This document shows positions 1 to 9,534 of a stretch of DNA of 64,000 bases, piece by piece. The stretch lies in NCBI RefSeq assembly GCF_032598785.1, contig NZ_CP102984.1; one strand, written 5' to 3'. The notes under the pieces are model-generated. The model was not told where the DNA came from, made no database searches, and was given only the letters and a program-made list of their open reading frames with translations. The stretch's first letter is position 1. Each line of letters starts with the position of its first letter. Both the position numbers and the translations under genes were made by a program. The DNA is from Terrisporobacter petrolearius. GTDB taxonomy: Bacteria > Bacillota > Clostridia > Peptostreptococcales > Peptostreptococcaceae.

Positions 1-1949
1 TAAATAGGCTGCTAATAATATTATTAATAATATTGCTAAGTTCAGTTACCAATATTTATGGAGAAATAAAAGATAATGAGGGAGTACACAATATTCTTTT
101 AATAAACTCCTATGATATAGATAATAAATGGGAAAATAGCATAAAAGACGGGTTCAAAGAATCCACAAAAGATAACCATAACATTAATATAAAAACTGAG
201 TATTTAGATATTAGGAATAATAATAATGAGAAATATTTGAGAGATTTTGAGAAATTATTAAATACAAAACATAAAGATAGTAACTTTGATATGGTGGTTA
301 CAGTAGACGACGAAGCATTCAATCTGGCTAGGAAAGGTTTGCTCGATGAAGATAGTATCTTTTACAAAAAAATAATTGTTACAACTGGTGTTAGTGAAAT
401 AATAAACCTTTCGCCTGAAGAGAAAAAATATATAACAGGCTTTATGGATGGCAGATCAAAAATAGAACTAATTAAAATAATTACACGTCTTCAGCCAGAA
501 ATAAAAAAAATAAATGTTTTGATTGATGATACCGGTTATTGCAAAAATATAAAAGATAAATTATTGAGAAATAGATATTTATTAGATAATCATATAAATT
601 TAAATTTTATTGAAATTAAATATAAAGACGAAATACTTGGTAAAATTAAAAATATGGATGAAAATAATGAAGCCTTATTAATATGTGGAGTATTTAAAGA
701 TAAAAGTACTTACTATTATGCTAATTGTGAGGAATTAATCAGAAAAATAAATGAAATAAAACATATACCAATATATACAAGTAGAGAAGACTATATAGGT
801 AAAGGTGTTATAGGTGGTTATATTGATATAGGAAGTGAATATGGACAATCTCTTGGGAAAATGGTTTTGAAAATATATAAAGAAGAAGGTATATCTTCAG
901 TACCATTTATAAATAGAGTAGGCGCTAATTATATGGTTGATTATGAGCAAATATATAAATACAATATAAATCCATCTGATCTTCCAGAAGAGACAGTTGT
1001 AGTTAATAGAAAACCTCATGAATTGTTAATTACAAAAAATGAAAGAATGCAGATGCTTTTAATTATACTATTTTTACTTATTACCATGGCATATATAATT
1101 ACAATGATGTTTAAACATAGAAAAAACAATATAAAAAATAAAAAATTATATGATATTGCTAAGGAAAGAGAGCAATTAAAAACTGATTTTATAGTAAATA
1201 TGAGCCATGAGTTAAGAACACCTTTGAATATAATAAGTAGTGCATCCACTTTGCTAGAGATGAAAGTAAATAGAAATGAAGAAGTAAAAAAAGAATATAT
1301 ATTAGATAAAGTTGAGAGAATCAACCAAAACAGCAACAGACTAAGAAGACTTATAAACAATTTAATAGATATTACAAAATTTGACTCAGGTTTTTATGAA
1401 TGTAGATGTAAAAACGAAAATATAGTTTATGTGGTAGAAGATATAGTATTTGCAACAGTTGATTATGCAAATGAGAAAGATATAGAAATATTATTTGATA
1501 CAGATGCAGAAGAAATAATAACTTCTATAGACAAAGAAAAAATAGAAAGGGTTATTTTGAACCTGCTTTCCAATGCCATAAAATATACTAATAAAAATGG
1601 GAGAATAGAAGTTCATATAAAACATGACAACAAATTCGTCTATATTAGTATAAAAGATAATGGTATAGGAATACCAAAAGAAAAAGTAGGTCAAATATTC
1701 CATAGATTCTATCAAGTAGATTCTATTTTATCTAGAAAAAACGAAGGTAGTGGAATTGGACTTTGTATAGTAGATGAAATAATTAAATTACACAATGGTA
1801 AAGTTAAAATTGATAGTGAAGAAAACAAAGGAACTACTTTTGAAATAACTTTAAATCTTTCTAATGATGATCGTATAGACGGCGATATGGATAATAAAAC
1901 TGACAGAAATATTAACGATGTAGTAAAAATTGAAATGGCAAATATATAA
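1..1949 (+). CDS. Sensor histidine kinase with binding-protein-like sensor domain, 5' end outside window
   Basis: Membrane-bound sensor kinase. The reading frame is already open at base 3, and the codons before the TTG at 33 encode a run of Leu/Ile, so the true start and part of a signal or anchor segment lie upstream of the window. Counting from base 33, residues about 20-300 resemble the ABC_sub_bind (periplasmic binding protein) fold, residues about 339-360 form a membrane helix, His392 lies in the H-box NMSHELRTPLN, and the ATPase half has NLLSNAIKY (about 512-520), DNGIGIP and GSGIGL. Binding-protein-type sensors usually read a small extracytoplasmic solute. No response regulator is adjacent, so it is an orphan kinase here; in Clostridia such kinases often feed Spo0A, which is inference. 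Its catalytic core closely resembles that of the kinase at 34807. A terminator follows. Confidence 0.88.
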   Translation, partial: NRLLIILLIILLSSVTNIYGEIKDNEGVHNILLINSYDIDNKWENSIKDGFKESTKDNHNINIKTEYLDIRNNNNEKYLRDFEKLLNTKHKDSNFDMVVTVDDEAFNLARKGLLDEDSIFYKKIIVTTGVSEIINLSPEEKKYITGFMDGRSKIELIKIITRLQPEIKKINVLIDDTGYCKNIKDKLLRNRYLLDNHINLNFIEIKYKDEILGKIKNMDENNEALLICGVFKDKSTYYYANCEELIRKINEIKHIPIYTSREDYIGKGVIGGYIDIGSEYGQSLGKMVLKIYKEEGISSVPFINRVGANYMVDYEQIYKYNINPSDLPEETVVVNRKPHELLITKNERMQMLLIILFLLITMAYIITMMFKHRKNNIKNKKLYDIAKEREQLKTDFIVNMSHELRTPLNIISSASTLLEMKVNRNEEVKKEYILDKVERINQNSNRLRRLINNLIDITKFDSGFYECRCKNENIVYVVEDIVFATVDYANEKDIEILFDTDAEEIITSIDKEKIERVILNLLSNAIKYTNKNGRIEVHIKHDNKFVYISIKDNGIGIPKEKVGQIFHRFYQVDSILSRKNEGSGIGLCIVDEIIKLHNGKVKIDSEENKGTTFEITLNLSNDDRIDGDMDNKTDRNINDVVKIEMANI

Positions 1950-1952
1950 CTA

Positions 1953-1999
1953 TAAAGCTACTAAATTTGTATATGATATACTTATTTAGTAGCTTTATT
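1953..1999 (+). terminator. Rho-independent terminator after the histidine kinase
   Basis: A 13-bp inverted repeat (AAAGCTACTAAAT, 1954-1966, with its complement at 1984-1996) is followed by an AT-rich tail. It separates the kinase from the regulator gene. Confidence 0.8.
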
Positions 2000-2029
2000 T
2001 AATGTAAAAGGGGTATAAGGGGAAAACTT

Positions 2030-3250
2030 ATGAAGAGAAAAGAAATACTGGAAAAACTTATGTTACAAATAAATAAAGGAAACCATATTGTTGGTGTGAC
2101 AACAGGATCTGGTATGACAGCAAAGTACTCAGAAAATGCTGGTGCAGACTTTCTTTTGGCTCTTAGCTCAGCAAAATTTCGGCAAATGGGAAGAGGAGTA
2201 TTAGCAAGTTTTTTACCCTATTGTAATAGCAATGATTTGGTCATGGAATTTGGATCAAAAGAAATAATACCCTTAGTCAAAAATATACCTGTAATATTTG
2301 GAGTAAATGCTACTGATCCTACTAAAAATATGGATACTTACTTAAATAAAATAATTGAAAATGGTTTTTCTGGTGTGAACAATTACCCCTCAATTGGACT
2401 TATTGATGGCAAGTTTAGAGAAGCTCTTGAAGAATCAGGATGCACTTATTTATTAGAGGTTGATTTAATTAAAAAAGCACATCATAAAGGTTTATTTACT
2501 ATAGCATTTGTATTTGATGAAACACAAGCTAAGCAAATGATTGAAGCAGGAGCTGATGCTATATGTGTACATCTAGGATTTACAGAAGAAGGTTTATTAG
2601 GAGATGAAAAAAATTTTTCACTGGAATTTGTAAAGACAAAAATGGAAAAAATATTTAATAAATGTAATGAGATAAATCCTTATATAATTAAACTGATTTA
2701 TGGTGGGCCTATTAAAACTCCATTAGATATTAAATACATGTACAGTAATGAAAATTTAATGGGATATATTGGTGGTTCACCCTTTGACAGAATACCATTA
2801 GAAAAAGCAATTACAAAAACAGTAAAAAGTTTTAAAGTATCTTCTAATGTGGATGAAGATGACCTAATAAGTAAAAAACTAGATAAAATCAAAGGGAATT
2901 GTAATTATGTTGAATATATAAAAGAATATGTTGATAAAAATTATATGAATGACATATCTTTTTCAGATTTAGCTAAATCAGTTCACGTATCTAGAAGTTA
3001 TTTGAGTAGTTTATTTAAAAGAGAAGTAGGTTGTAGTTTTACAGAATATTTAGTAAACTTTAGGATAAACAAAGCAACTGACATACTAAATAAAAAAGAT
3101 ATACCCTTATCAACAGTAGCTGCATTGGTGGGTTACAATGATTATTCTCAGTTTAGTAAAATGTTTAAAAAGTATAAAGGATACTCCCCAATAAAACATA
3201 AACACAAAAAGTTAGAACATAAAGACATTTACTTAGAAAATGAAAAATAA
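2030..3250 (+). CDS. AraC-family regulator with N-terminal Tm-1-type TIM-barrel sensor
   Basis: Predicted one-component transcription factor of 406 residues. Residues about 5-275 match the TIM-barrel signal-transduction/PEP-hydrolase-like family (PF09370), with GVTTGSGMTAK, SSAKFRQMGRG, GVNATDP, GFSGVNNYPSIGLIDG and YGGP. Residues about 300-395 are an AraC/XylS double helix-turn-helix, with FSDLAKSVHVSRSYLSSLFK and VGYNDYSQFSKMFKKYKGYSP. The sensor half is closely similar to the enzyme-like protein encoded at 3908-4740, so the regulator was probably assembled from a copy of that enzyme and senses a related ligand; this is inference. ATG 2030 follows a GGGGTATAAGGGG purine-rich stretch. The two downstream genes are likely targets, and both are damaged in this sequence while the regulator is intact. 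Confidence 0.85.
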   Translation: MKRKEILEKLMLQINKGNHIVGVTTGSGMTAKYSENAGADFLLALSSAKFRQMGRGVLASFLPYCNSNDLVMEFGSKEIIPLVKNIPVIFGVNATDPTKNMDTYLNKIIENGFSGVNNYPSIGLIDGKFREALEESGCTYLLEVDLIKKAHHKGLFTIAFVFDETQAKQMIEAGADAICVHLGFTEEGLLGDEKNFSLEFVKTKMEKIFNKCNEINPYIIKLIYGGPIKTPLDIKYMYSNENLMGYIGGSPFDRIPLEKAITKTVKSFKVSSNVDEDDLISKKLDKIKGNCNYVEYIKEYVDKNYMNDISFSDLAKSVHVSRSYLSSLFKREVGCSFTEYLVNFRINKATDILNKKDIPLSTVAALVGYNDYSQFSKMFKKYKGYSPIKHKHKKLEHKDIYLENEK

Positions 3251-3337
3251 TAGTATAGATATAAGGTTAATTTTGGTAGTAAAAATTACAAAATTTATAC
3301 TAATTTGACAAAATGAATTAGAAGGAGAGAATTATGG

Positions 3338-3862
3338 ATGAAAACCGTTGCAATTGCAGGTCCCTTTGATGCAAAGGGTACGGAATATCTATATGCCAAA
3401 GAGCTAATTGAAAGTTTAGAACTAAATGCTTATACAATACATACAGGCGTATCTAAATCAACTTTCAAACCTGATATTTCCAACGAAGAAGTAGTAAAAG
3501 CAGCAGGAAGAAGCATGAAAGTTCTTGCTCAAGAAAAAAACCTAGAATTGACAACAGAAGTTTTATCAAAGGGAATGGAAAATTTAATACCTAAACTTTA
3601 CGAGGAAGGAAAATTTAATGGAATTATTTTTTTTGCAGGTTCTAGAGAAACTTCATTAATAACACCTGCAATGAAGGCATTACCTATTGATGTGCCAAAG
3701 CTTATGATATCAAAAGATTCATCTGAAGACACACCGCAATACGTGGGCAAAAGTGACATTGCCATGATGCCGACAATTGTGGATGTAGATAAATCCAATT
3801 ATACTTCTACAAAAATAGCAGTTTTTACAATTGCTGGAATGCTTAAATTTGAGAATAATTAA
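3338..3862 (+). CDS. Tm-1-like UPF0261 protein, N-terminal half only
   Basis: 174 residues matching the first half of UPF0261/Tm-1-like ATP-binding proteins: TVAIAGPFDAKGTEY at the start, GIIFFAGSRETSLITPAM in the middle and a PTIVDVDKSNYTSTKIAVF segment near the end. Family members are normally about 400 residues. Here the frame stops right after IAGMLKFENN, and the next ribosome site follows within 40 bases, so the second half is missing. It may be a stand-alone subdomain or a truncated remnant. In plant Tm-1, the UPF0261 part is fused to a TIM barrel of the type encoded by the next gene, which supports a joint function. The ATG at 3338 keeps family homology; an ATG four bases upstream is out of frame. 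Confidence 0.7.
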   Translation: MKTVAIAGPFDAKGTEYLYAKELIESLELNAYTIHTGVSKSTFKPDISNEEVVKAAGRSMKVLAQEKNLELTTEVLSKGMENLIPKLYEEGKFNGIIFFAGSRETSLITPAMKALPIDVPKLMISKDSSEDTPQYVGKSDIAMMPTIVDVDKSNYTSTKIAVFTIAGMLKFENN

Positions 3863-3907
3863 TAATTTAATATATAGAAATTAGAAAACTAACTGGAGGA
3901 AAATTCA

Positions 3908-4740
3908 ATGAATAAGATGACAAGAAAAGAAATTATTAACAAGTTTAATGAAGATGTAATCAAGGGAAAATACTAGTGGGAGTTGGGGCTGGAACAGGCA
4001 CTACAGCTAAAAGTATTGAAGCCGGGGGCGCAGACATGCTTATCATCTATAACTCAAGTAGATATAGAATGGCAGGGCGTGGACAACTGGCAGGATTAAT
4101 ATCCTATGGAGATGCAAACCAAATCGTTTTAGATATGGGAGCAGAAATACTACCAGTTGTACAAAACACGCCTGTTCTAGCTGGTGTATGTGGCACAGAT
4201 CCATTTAGACTAATGGACATGTTTTTAAATCAATTAAAAGAGCAAGGATTTAGTGGAGTTCATAACTTCCCAACAGTAGGATTAATAGATGGTGTTTTTA
4301 GACAAAGCTTAGAAGAAACGGGAATGGGCTACGACTTAGAAGTTGACATGATAAATAAAGCTCATAATCTAGACATGCTTACAACTCCTTTTGTATTTGA
4401 TCCACAGCAAGCAAGAAAAATGGCAGAGGCAGGAGCAGACATATTGATTGCTCATATGGGATTAACTACAAAAGGAACAATAGGGGTAAAAACAACTCTT
4501 ACTTTACAAGAGTGCGTTGAAAAAATAGAAACTATAATTAAAGCAGGAAAAGAAGTTAATCCAGATATAATGTTTCTTTGTTGTGGGGGACCTATATTAG
4601 AACTAGAAGACGTTAGTTATATAATAGAAAAAGTGGAAAGCATAGATGGCTTCTTACTAACTTCACATCTAGATAAAATTCAAACAACAAAAGCCATTGA
4701 GGATGAAGTAGCATCATTTAAAACTATAAGAAAAAAATAA
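3908..4740 (+). pseudogene. Tm-1-type TIM-barrel (PEP-hydrolase-like) protein, frameshifted near the N-terminus
   Basis: The intended start is ATG 3908, seven bases after GGAGGA. The frame runs MNKMTRKEIINKFNEDVIKGK and hits TAG at 3974-3976. Homology resumes one frame over from GTG 3976 with VGVGAGTGTTAKSIEAGGADM and continues intact to 4740. One extra A in the run at 3967-3970 would restore KGKILVGVGAGTG, so a single-base deletion in an A-run explains the break. The rest has all family signatures (NSSRYRMAGRG, GVCGTDPF, GFSGVHNFPTVGLIDG, CCGGP) and would give about 277 residues. GTG 3976 alone would remove the first beta strand and is not a likely natural start. The break could be a sequencing error or true loss. 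It is the apparent partner of the truncated UPF0261 gene upstream. Confidence 0.75.
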
Positions 4741-4762
4741 AATTTTAGAACCTTACTCATTT

Positions 4763-4800
4763 ATACTGAAATATAAAATTATATTTCAGTATTTTATTTT
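4763..4800 (+). terminator. Terminator after the TIM-barrel gene
   Basis: A 13-bp perfect inverted repeat (ATACTGAAATATA at 4763 and its complement ending at 4792) runs into TTTTATTTT. Confidence 0.75.
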
Positions 4801-4889
4801 GCAATAATTGTAATTAACAGTAAATAAAGGTTTTATATGCTATAATATTTTTCACAAGGGAATGTATAACAATATGTGAGGAGAAAATT

Positions 4890-6687
4890 ATGAAGATATT
4901 CCTTTAGAAATTCTTCCTAGGGATATAGATACTTTAGAGTGGAAAGCAAGAATACTTTACAAGCAAAAAAAGCTTAAAGAAGTTGTAGATTTTAGTGATG
5001 AAATAATAAGATTTAACCCTGAAAATCAAGTAATACAAAGGCTAAAAGCAAAAGTATTATATGATATGGGTGATTTTACTAGATCTTTTGAAGTATGTGA
5101 AGAAATGTTAGAGATATATAAATATCAAATCTTCCCTTACGTGCAAAAATCAAGAATATTAGTTGAAGTGGAAGAAATTGATGATGCTATGGAAATATTA
5201 AACTTTCTAGAAAAAGAAGAAGTAGAATCTGAAAGTATTAATTTTATAAAAGGACTTATAGCATATTGTAAAGATGACATAGAAAGTGCTAAAGAAATTT
5301 TTGAAGATATAGTAGAAAAAATTGAGTCAAACAAAGATACATTTATAGAGTTTAAAGAAGAGGTTTATTTATATTATATAAAATGTACTTACAAAGACAA
5401 AAAGCCAGAAGACATAATAAGGTTGGCGAATAAGGGACTGGAATATGACAGCAAAAACATGGAACTTATGTATTACAAAGGGTGGTATCTATTAGAATTA
5501 GATAAATTGGATGAAGCACAAGAGATATATGAAGAGTTAGACATCATAGATGAAGGAAATTCATACTCAAAGACTAAATTAGGTGATATTCACAGGCTAA
5601 GAGGAAATTTTGAGAAGGCACTAGAGTACTATACTAAACAGATAGAATTGGAATATGATGATGAAGACTATTTTGATAGAATAACTTTAAATATAGACCT
5701 ATACAATTTTGACAGTGTATACGAAGATTTAACTTATTTGGAAAGAGCCATGCCAGAAAGTCCAAGGGTATATGATGACTTAGGAATATACTATAATATG
5801 CTAGATAAACCTGAAGAAGCTTTAAAATACTACTTAAAAGCAAAGGCAATAGAAGATAAAAATGAAGTAAAAGAACTTAGATATTTAAATTTCAGAGTAG
5901 CAAAAATATATAGAAGACTTGGAATGTACCAAGAGGCTATTAAATGTTATGAGGAAGATTATGAAAGAAGTAAAGAAGATGATGATTTATATGAAATATA
6001 TGCACTATATATGCAAATTGCACAGTTTAAAAAGGGTGAAGAATATTTAAAAAAATATTTAAAAGCAATAAACTTATTTAAACTTAGTGTGAAGTATAGA
6101 TATAAAATTGCCATGATGCTTTGGGAAAGTAATAGACTATCAGAGGCAAAAAACGCTTTTCGCTAATACTCTCTGATGATAGCGAAATAAATATGGATAA
6201 AGGTAGATTTTACTATTATACTAATAATTTAAAAAAGGCATTATCTTATATTGAAAAAGCTATAGAAATTGATAATAGTTTCGGTGAAGAACCTAACAAA
6301 AATAATTTTATAATTGCAGGTAGAATATGTTTTAAATTAGGATATGAAGACAAAGCCATTAATTATGGAAAAAAGGTACTAAGATTACTACCAAAGGATT
6401 TGGAAAGTAAAAAAGACTTAATTCCTCTTATGTATAAGTATGCAGGAGGCGCTTATGCAATTTGTAGAGAATATGAAAAAGCTGAAGAATACTTAAAAAA
6501 AGCATTGGAAGGACCTAAATGTATGCATTGTGAAAAATATAAGTGTATAGATGCAATAGTAGAGCTTATTCACTTGGAGATTTTAAAAGGTAATATGGAT
6601 AAAGCTAGAGAGTATTTAGAAGAAGGAAGAAAAATAGATCCATCAGATATTGATATAATTGGTTTTGAAAAAATACTAAGCTGTTAA
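4890..6687 (+). pseudogene. Tetratricopeptide-repeat protein broken by two frameshifts
   Basis: This reads as one TPR protein of about 598 residues in three pieces. GAGGAG precedes ATG 4890, but this frame gives MKIFL then TAG. One added A near 4893-4894 would give MKDIPLEILPRDIDTLEWK, joining the long frame that covers 5066-6166. That frame ends ...SEAKNAFR at 6166, while TPR homology continues in the next frame through ATG 6193 to 6687. One added A in the six-A run 6148-6153 would join them. The protein is built of 34-residue-type helical repeats, such as KAIEDKNEVKELRYLNFRVAKI and KALSYIEKAIEIDN, with no signal peptide. It sits just upstream of an HscC-like Hsp70 gene, so a co-chaperone role is plausible by inference. 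Both breaks are one-base losses next to A-runs. Confidence 0.7.
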
Positions 6688-6698
6688 GAGGTGAGAAA

Positions 6699-8284
6699 AT
6701 GATAATAGGAATAGATTTGGGAACAACAAACAGTTTAGCTTGTTATTTCAATGAAGGAGAAACAAAAATACTATATCCTCAATTAAGTGTAGATGTGTTT
6801 AAAAGAAGTATGGGTACAAATAAAGAATTTGTACTAGGAGATAAGAAATTTAAAGCAGAAGAATTATCTTCATTTATACTAAAATATATAAAAGAAGACG
6901 TGGAATTCTACTTAGGGAAAAGTGTGGAAGAAGCAATAATAAGTGTTCCAGCTTATTTCAACGATGAACAAAGAAAAGCAACAAAAAAAGCATGTGAACT
7001 TGCAGGTTTAAAAGTTGAGCGAATCATAAGTGAACCTACTGCAGCGGCAATTGCCTACGGTATAGATAAAAGAGATGATAATACTAGATTTTTAGTATTT
7101 GATTTAGGGGGAGGAACATTTGATATATCAATCATTGAGATGTATGGCAGTATAATGGAAGTAAGAGCAGTAGCTGGAGACAATTTCATAGGTGGAGAAG
7201 ATTTCACAGATATACTTTATAGAATGTTTTTAGACAAAGTTAAATTAAAAGAAGAAGATTTAAGTAAAAAAAGCATATCTCATATAAAAAAGCAATGTGA
7301 AAAAGGTAAGATAGAATTTAGCTCTAGGAAAGCTGTTAAAATAAGATGCAACGTAGAAGGTGAAATTTATGAAACAAGTATAAATATGGATGATTATGAA
7401 AAATCTTGTGAGCTTATTTTATCTAAACTAAAAAAAACTATAGAAAAAAGTTTAAAGGATGCAAAAATAAAATTAAATCAAATAGATGAAATTATATTAA
7501 TAGGAGGTGCAACAAAACTACCTATTATAAGAAAATTTGTAGGGAAAATATTCTCTAGACTGCCAAATACAAGTATAAATCCAGATGAGGCTGTAGCAAT
7601 GGGAGCAGCCTTACAAGGAGCAATGAGAGAAAGAAATAAATTCATAAAAGAAGTAATACTTACAGATGTATGTCCTTTCTCCCTTGGAACAGAAGTTATA
7701 ATAAATTCATCAAATAATAGATACAATGAAACATATTTCTGTCCAATAATTGAAAGAAATATAACTATTCCTGTAAGTAGAACAGAAACTTTTTATACTG
7801 CTAATGACAACCAAAGCAAAGTTGTAGTTGAAATAATTCAAGGAGAAAGTAGATTAGTAAAAAATAATCTAAAACTTGGACAAATAACGGTAAACGTACC
7901 GAGAAGAAAAGCTGGTGAAGAATCTATAGATGTGACATATACTCCCTTTTAGAAGTAATAGTGAAAGTAAACTCCAGTGGAGAAAAGAAAAGAGTTATAA
8001 TTCAAAAACAAGAGGAAAAAATCACCGAGGAAGAAGCTAATGCTAGATTTGAAGAATTAAGCTATTTAAAAATTCATCCTAGGGAAAATGAAAAAAACAA
8101 AGAAGTACTTTCTAGGGGAGAAAGAATGTACGAAGAAAGTACAGGTGAATATAGGGAAATAATTAACTCAGCATTAATAGAATTTGGAAATATTCTTGAT
8201 AGACAAGATAAAATTCACATTGAAAATGGAAGAGAAAAATTAAATGACATACTAAATGATATAGAATTTGAACAACTATATTAA
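6699..8284 (+). pseudogene. HscC-like Hsp70 chaperone, decayed
   Basis: The N-terminal frame (6699-7952) carries Hsp70 ATPase signatures: IGIDLGTTNSLACY, SVPAYFNDEQRKATKKA, EPTAAAIAYG, DLGGGTFDIS and IGGATKLP. Two lesions are visible. First, ETKILYP runs directly into QLSVDVFKRSMGT; the segment containing TPSVV and the GK-A-ER-like stretch, about 35 residues in family members, is missing. Second, the substrate-domain core IDVTYT breaks at PF-TAG (7950-7952), and homology resumes in another frame as LLEVIVKVNSSGEKK (from 7949), running as helical lid to 8284. The YDING-type residues between are absent, so this is a small deletion plus frameshift rather than one missed base. Length and similarity favour HscC over DnaK. 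The second piece has its own GTG at 7961, but nothing suggests a separate gene. Confidence 0.75.
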
Positions 8285-8333
8285 TTTTATTTCAGGTAAA
8301 TTATATAATTTACTAGATAAAAGGGGGAATATT

Positions 8334-8930
8334 ATGAGTCATATTAAAGTTATAAAAAAAGAGGAACTTTCAACAAGTAAGTGGTCAGGTGGAAGGACTA
8401 CTGAGCTTTATATTTATCCAGAAAATGAACTTTATGAAAATAGAAATTTTAAATTTAGAATCAGCTCAGCAAAAGTTGATTTGGAAGAGTCTACTTTTAC
8501 CAAACTACCAAATATAAAAAGAAAAATTATGATATTAGATGGAAAACTTAAATTAGTACATGAAAATCACCATGAAATTACTCTTGAAAAGTTTGATCAA
8601 GACACTTTTTATGGGCATTGGAATACTAAAAGCTATGGAAAAGTAACAGACTTTAACTTAATGTTAAATGAAAATACTGATGGTATAATAGAACATATAA
8701 ATTTGAAAAATCATATAACTTTTGAACAGAATAATAAGGATAAATATGAAAATTTAACAGAAGTTTTCTATATTGTAAAAGGTAAAATAAATATAAGTAT
8801 AGATTATGAAAGTGAATTATTAAAAAATGGTGATGTAGCTATAATAAAAAATAGTGACAAACTAAATGTTAAGCTAGAAAATAATGACACATTTAACTCA
8901 CATATAATAAGAACAAAAGTAAATTATTAA
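8334..8930 (+). CDS. HutD/Ves-family cupin protein
   Basis: 198 residues from ATG 8334, nine bases after GGGGG. It resembles the HutD/Ves family (bicupin of unclear role, often near histidine degradation genes), with SKWSGGRTTELYIYPE, FRISSAKVDLEESTFTKLPNIKRKIMILDG-type spacing and a second cupin-like half ending in DVAIIKNSD. No hut genes are nearby, so a histidine role cannot be inferred here. An earlier in-frame ATG at 8268 overlaps the end of the chaperone remnant and lacks a good ribosome site. The gene looks intact in a neighbourhood full of broken ones. Confidence 0.7.
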   Translation: MSHIKVIKKEELSTSKWSGGRTTELYIYPENELYENRNFKFRISSAKVDLEESTFTKLPNIKRKIMILDGKLKLVHENHHEITLEKFDQDTFYGHWNTKSYGKVTDFNLMLNENTDGIIEHINLKNHITFEQNNKDKYENLTEVFYIVKGKINISIDYESELLKNGDVAIIKNSDKLNVKLENNDTFNSHIIRTKVNY

Positions 8931-8981
8931 AACTTATTATATAGTAAAAGTAAAAAATTATTAAGTTATGGAGGTAAATTT

Positions 8982-9497
8982 ATGTTGGAAATATTAAAAA
9001 ATAGAAGAAGTATAAGAAAGTTCACAGAAGAAAAAATATCAAAAGAAGATTTAAATAAAATATTAAAGGCTGGCTTATTTGCACCTTCATCAAAGGGGAA
9101 AAATCCAGTAGAGATGATAGTTGTGGAAGATAAAAAAACAATATTACAACTGGAAACTTGTAAAAAGCATGGTACTTTACCATTAAAAACTGCACCACTT
9201 GTTATTGCAATTATAGCTGATAGTGAGTTAAGCGATGTTTGGGTAGAAGACGCTTCCATAGTTTCTATTCTAATTCAGCTAGAAGTGGAAAAATTAGGAT
9301 TAGGATCTACTTGGATTCAAATGAGAAAAAGAGAATCCACAGAAAAGGATTCTGAGGAAGCTGTAAGAGAAGTTCTTAATATTGGGCAGAAATACGGGGT
9401 TTTATCCCTTGTAGCTATTGGACATAAAGATGAAGAAAAAAATCCTTATGATGATTGTCACTTGAATTTTGATAAAGTTCACTATGATAAATTTTAA
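8982..9497 (+). CDS. Nitroreductase-family flavoprotein
   Basis: 171-residue cytoplasmic FMN-binding oxidoreductase of the nitroreductase fold. The opening MLEILKNRRSIRKFTEEKIS is the classic FMN phosphate-contact region, followed by APSSKGKNP and the late GLGSTWIQMRKRES segment. Such enzymes use NAD(P)H to reduce nitro or quinone compounds; the substrate is unknown. GGAGG precedes the ATG by eight bases. It is transcribed alone or with the neighbouring HutD-like gene (gap about 50 bases). Confidence 0.85.
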   Translation: MLEILKNRRSIRKFTEEKISKEDLNKILKAGLFAPSSKGKNPVEMIVVEDKKTILQLETCKKHGTLPLKTAPLVIAIIADSELSDVWVEDASIVSILIQLEVEKLGLGSTWIQMRKRESTEKDSEEAVREVLNIGQKYGVLSLVAIGHKDEEKNPYDDCHLNFDKVHYDKF

Positions 9498-9534
9498 CTA
9501 AAAATATAAACTAAATATCAAAAGGATAAGACTT

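Noticed and set aside
3976..4740. Intact short TIM-barrel gene starting at GTG 3976
   Set aside because: It lacks a ribosome site and the first beta strand; the family N-terminus lies in the other frame from ATG 3908, so a frameshifted gene is the better reading.
7961..8284. Independent small gene after the Hsp70 ORF
   Set aside because: Its sequence continues the Hsp70 beta domain and lid, with homology beginning before its GTG; it is part of the pseudogene.
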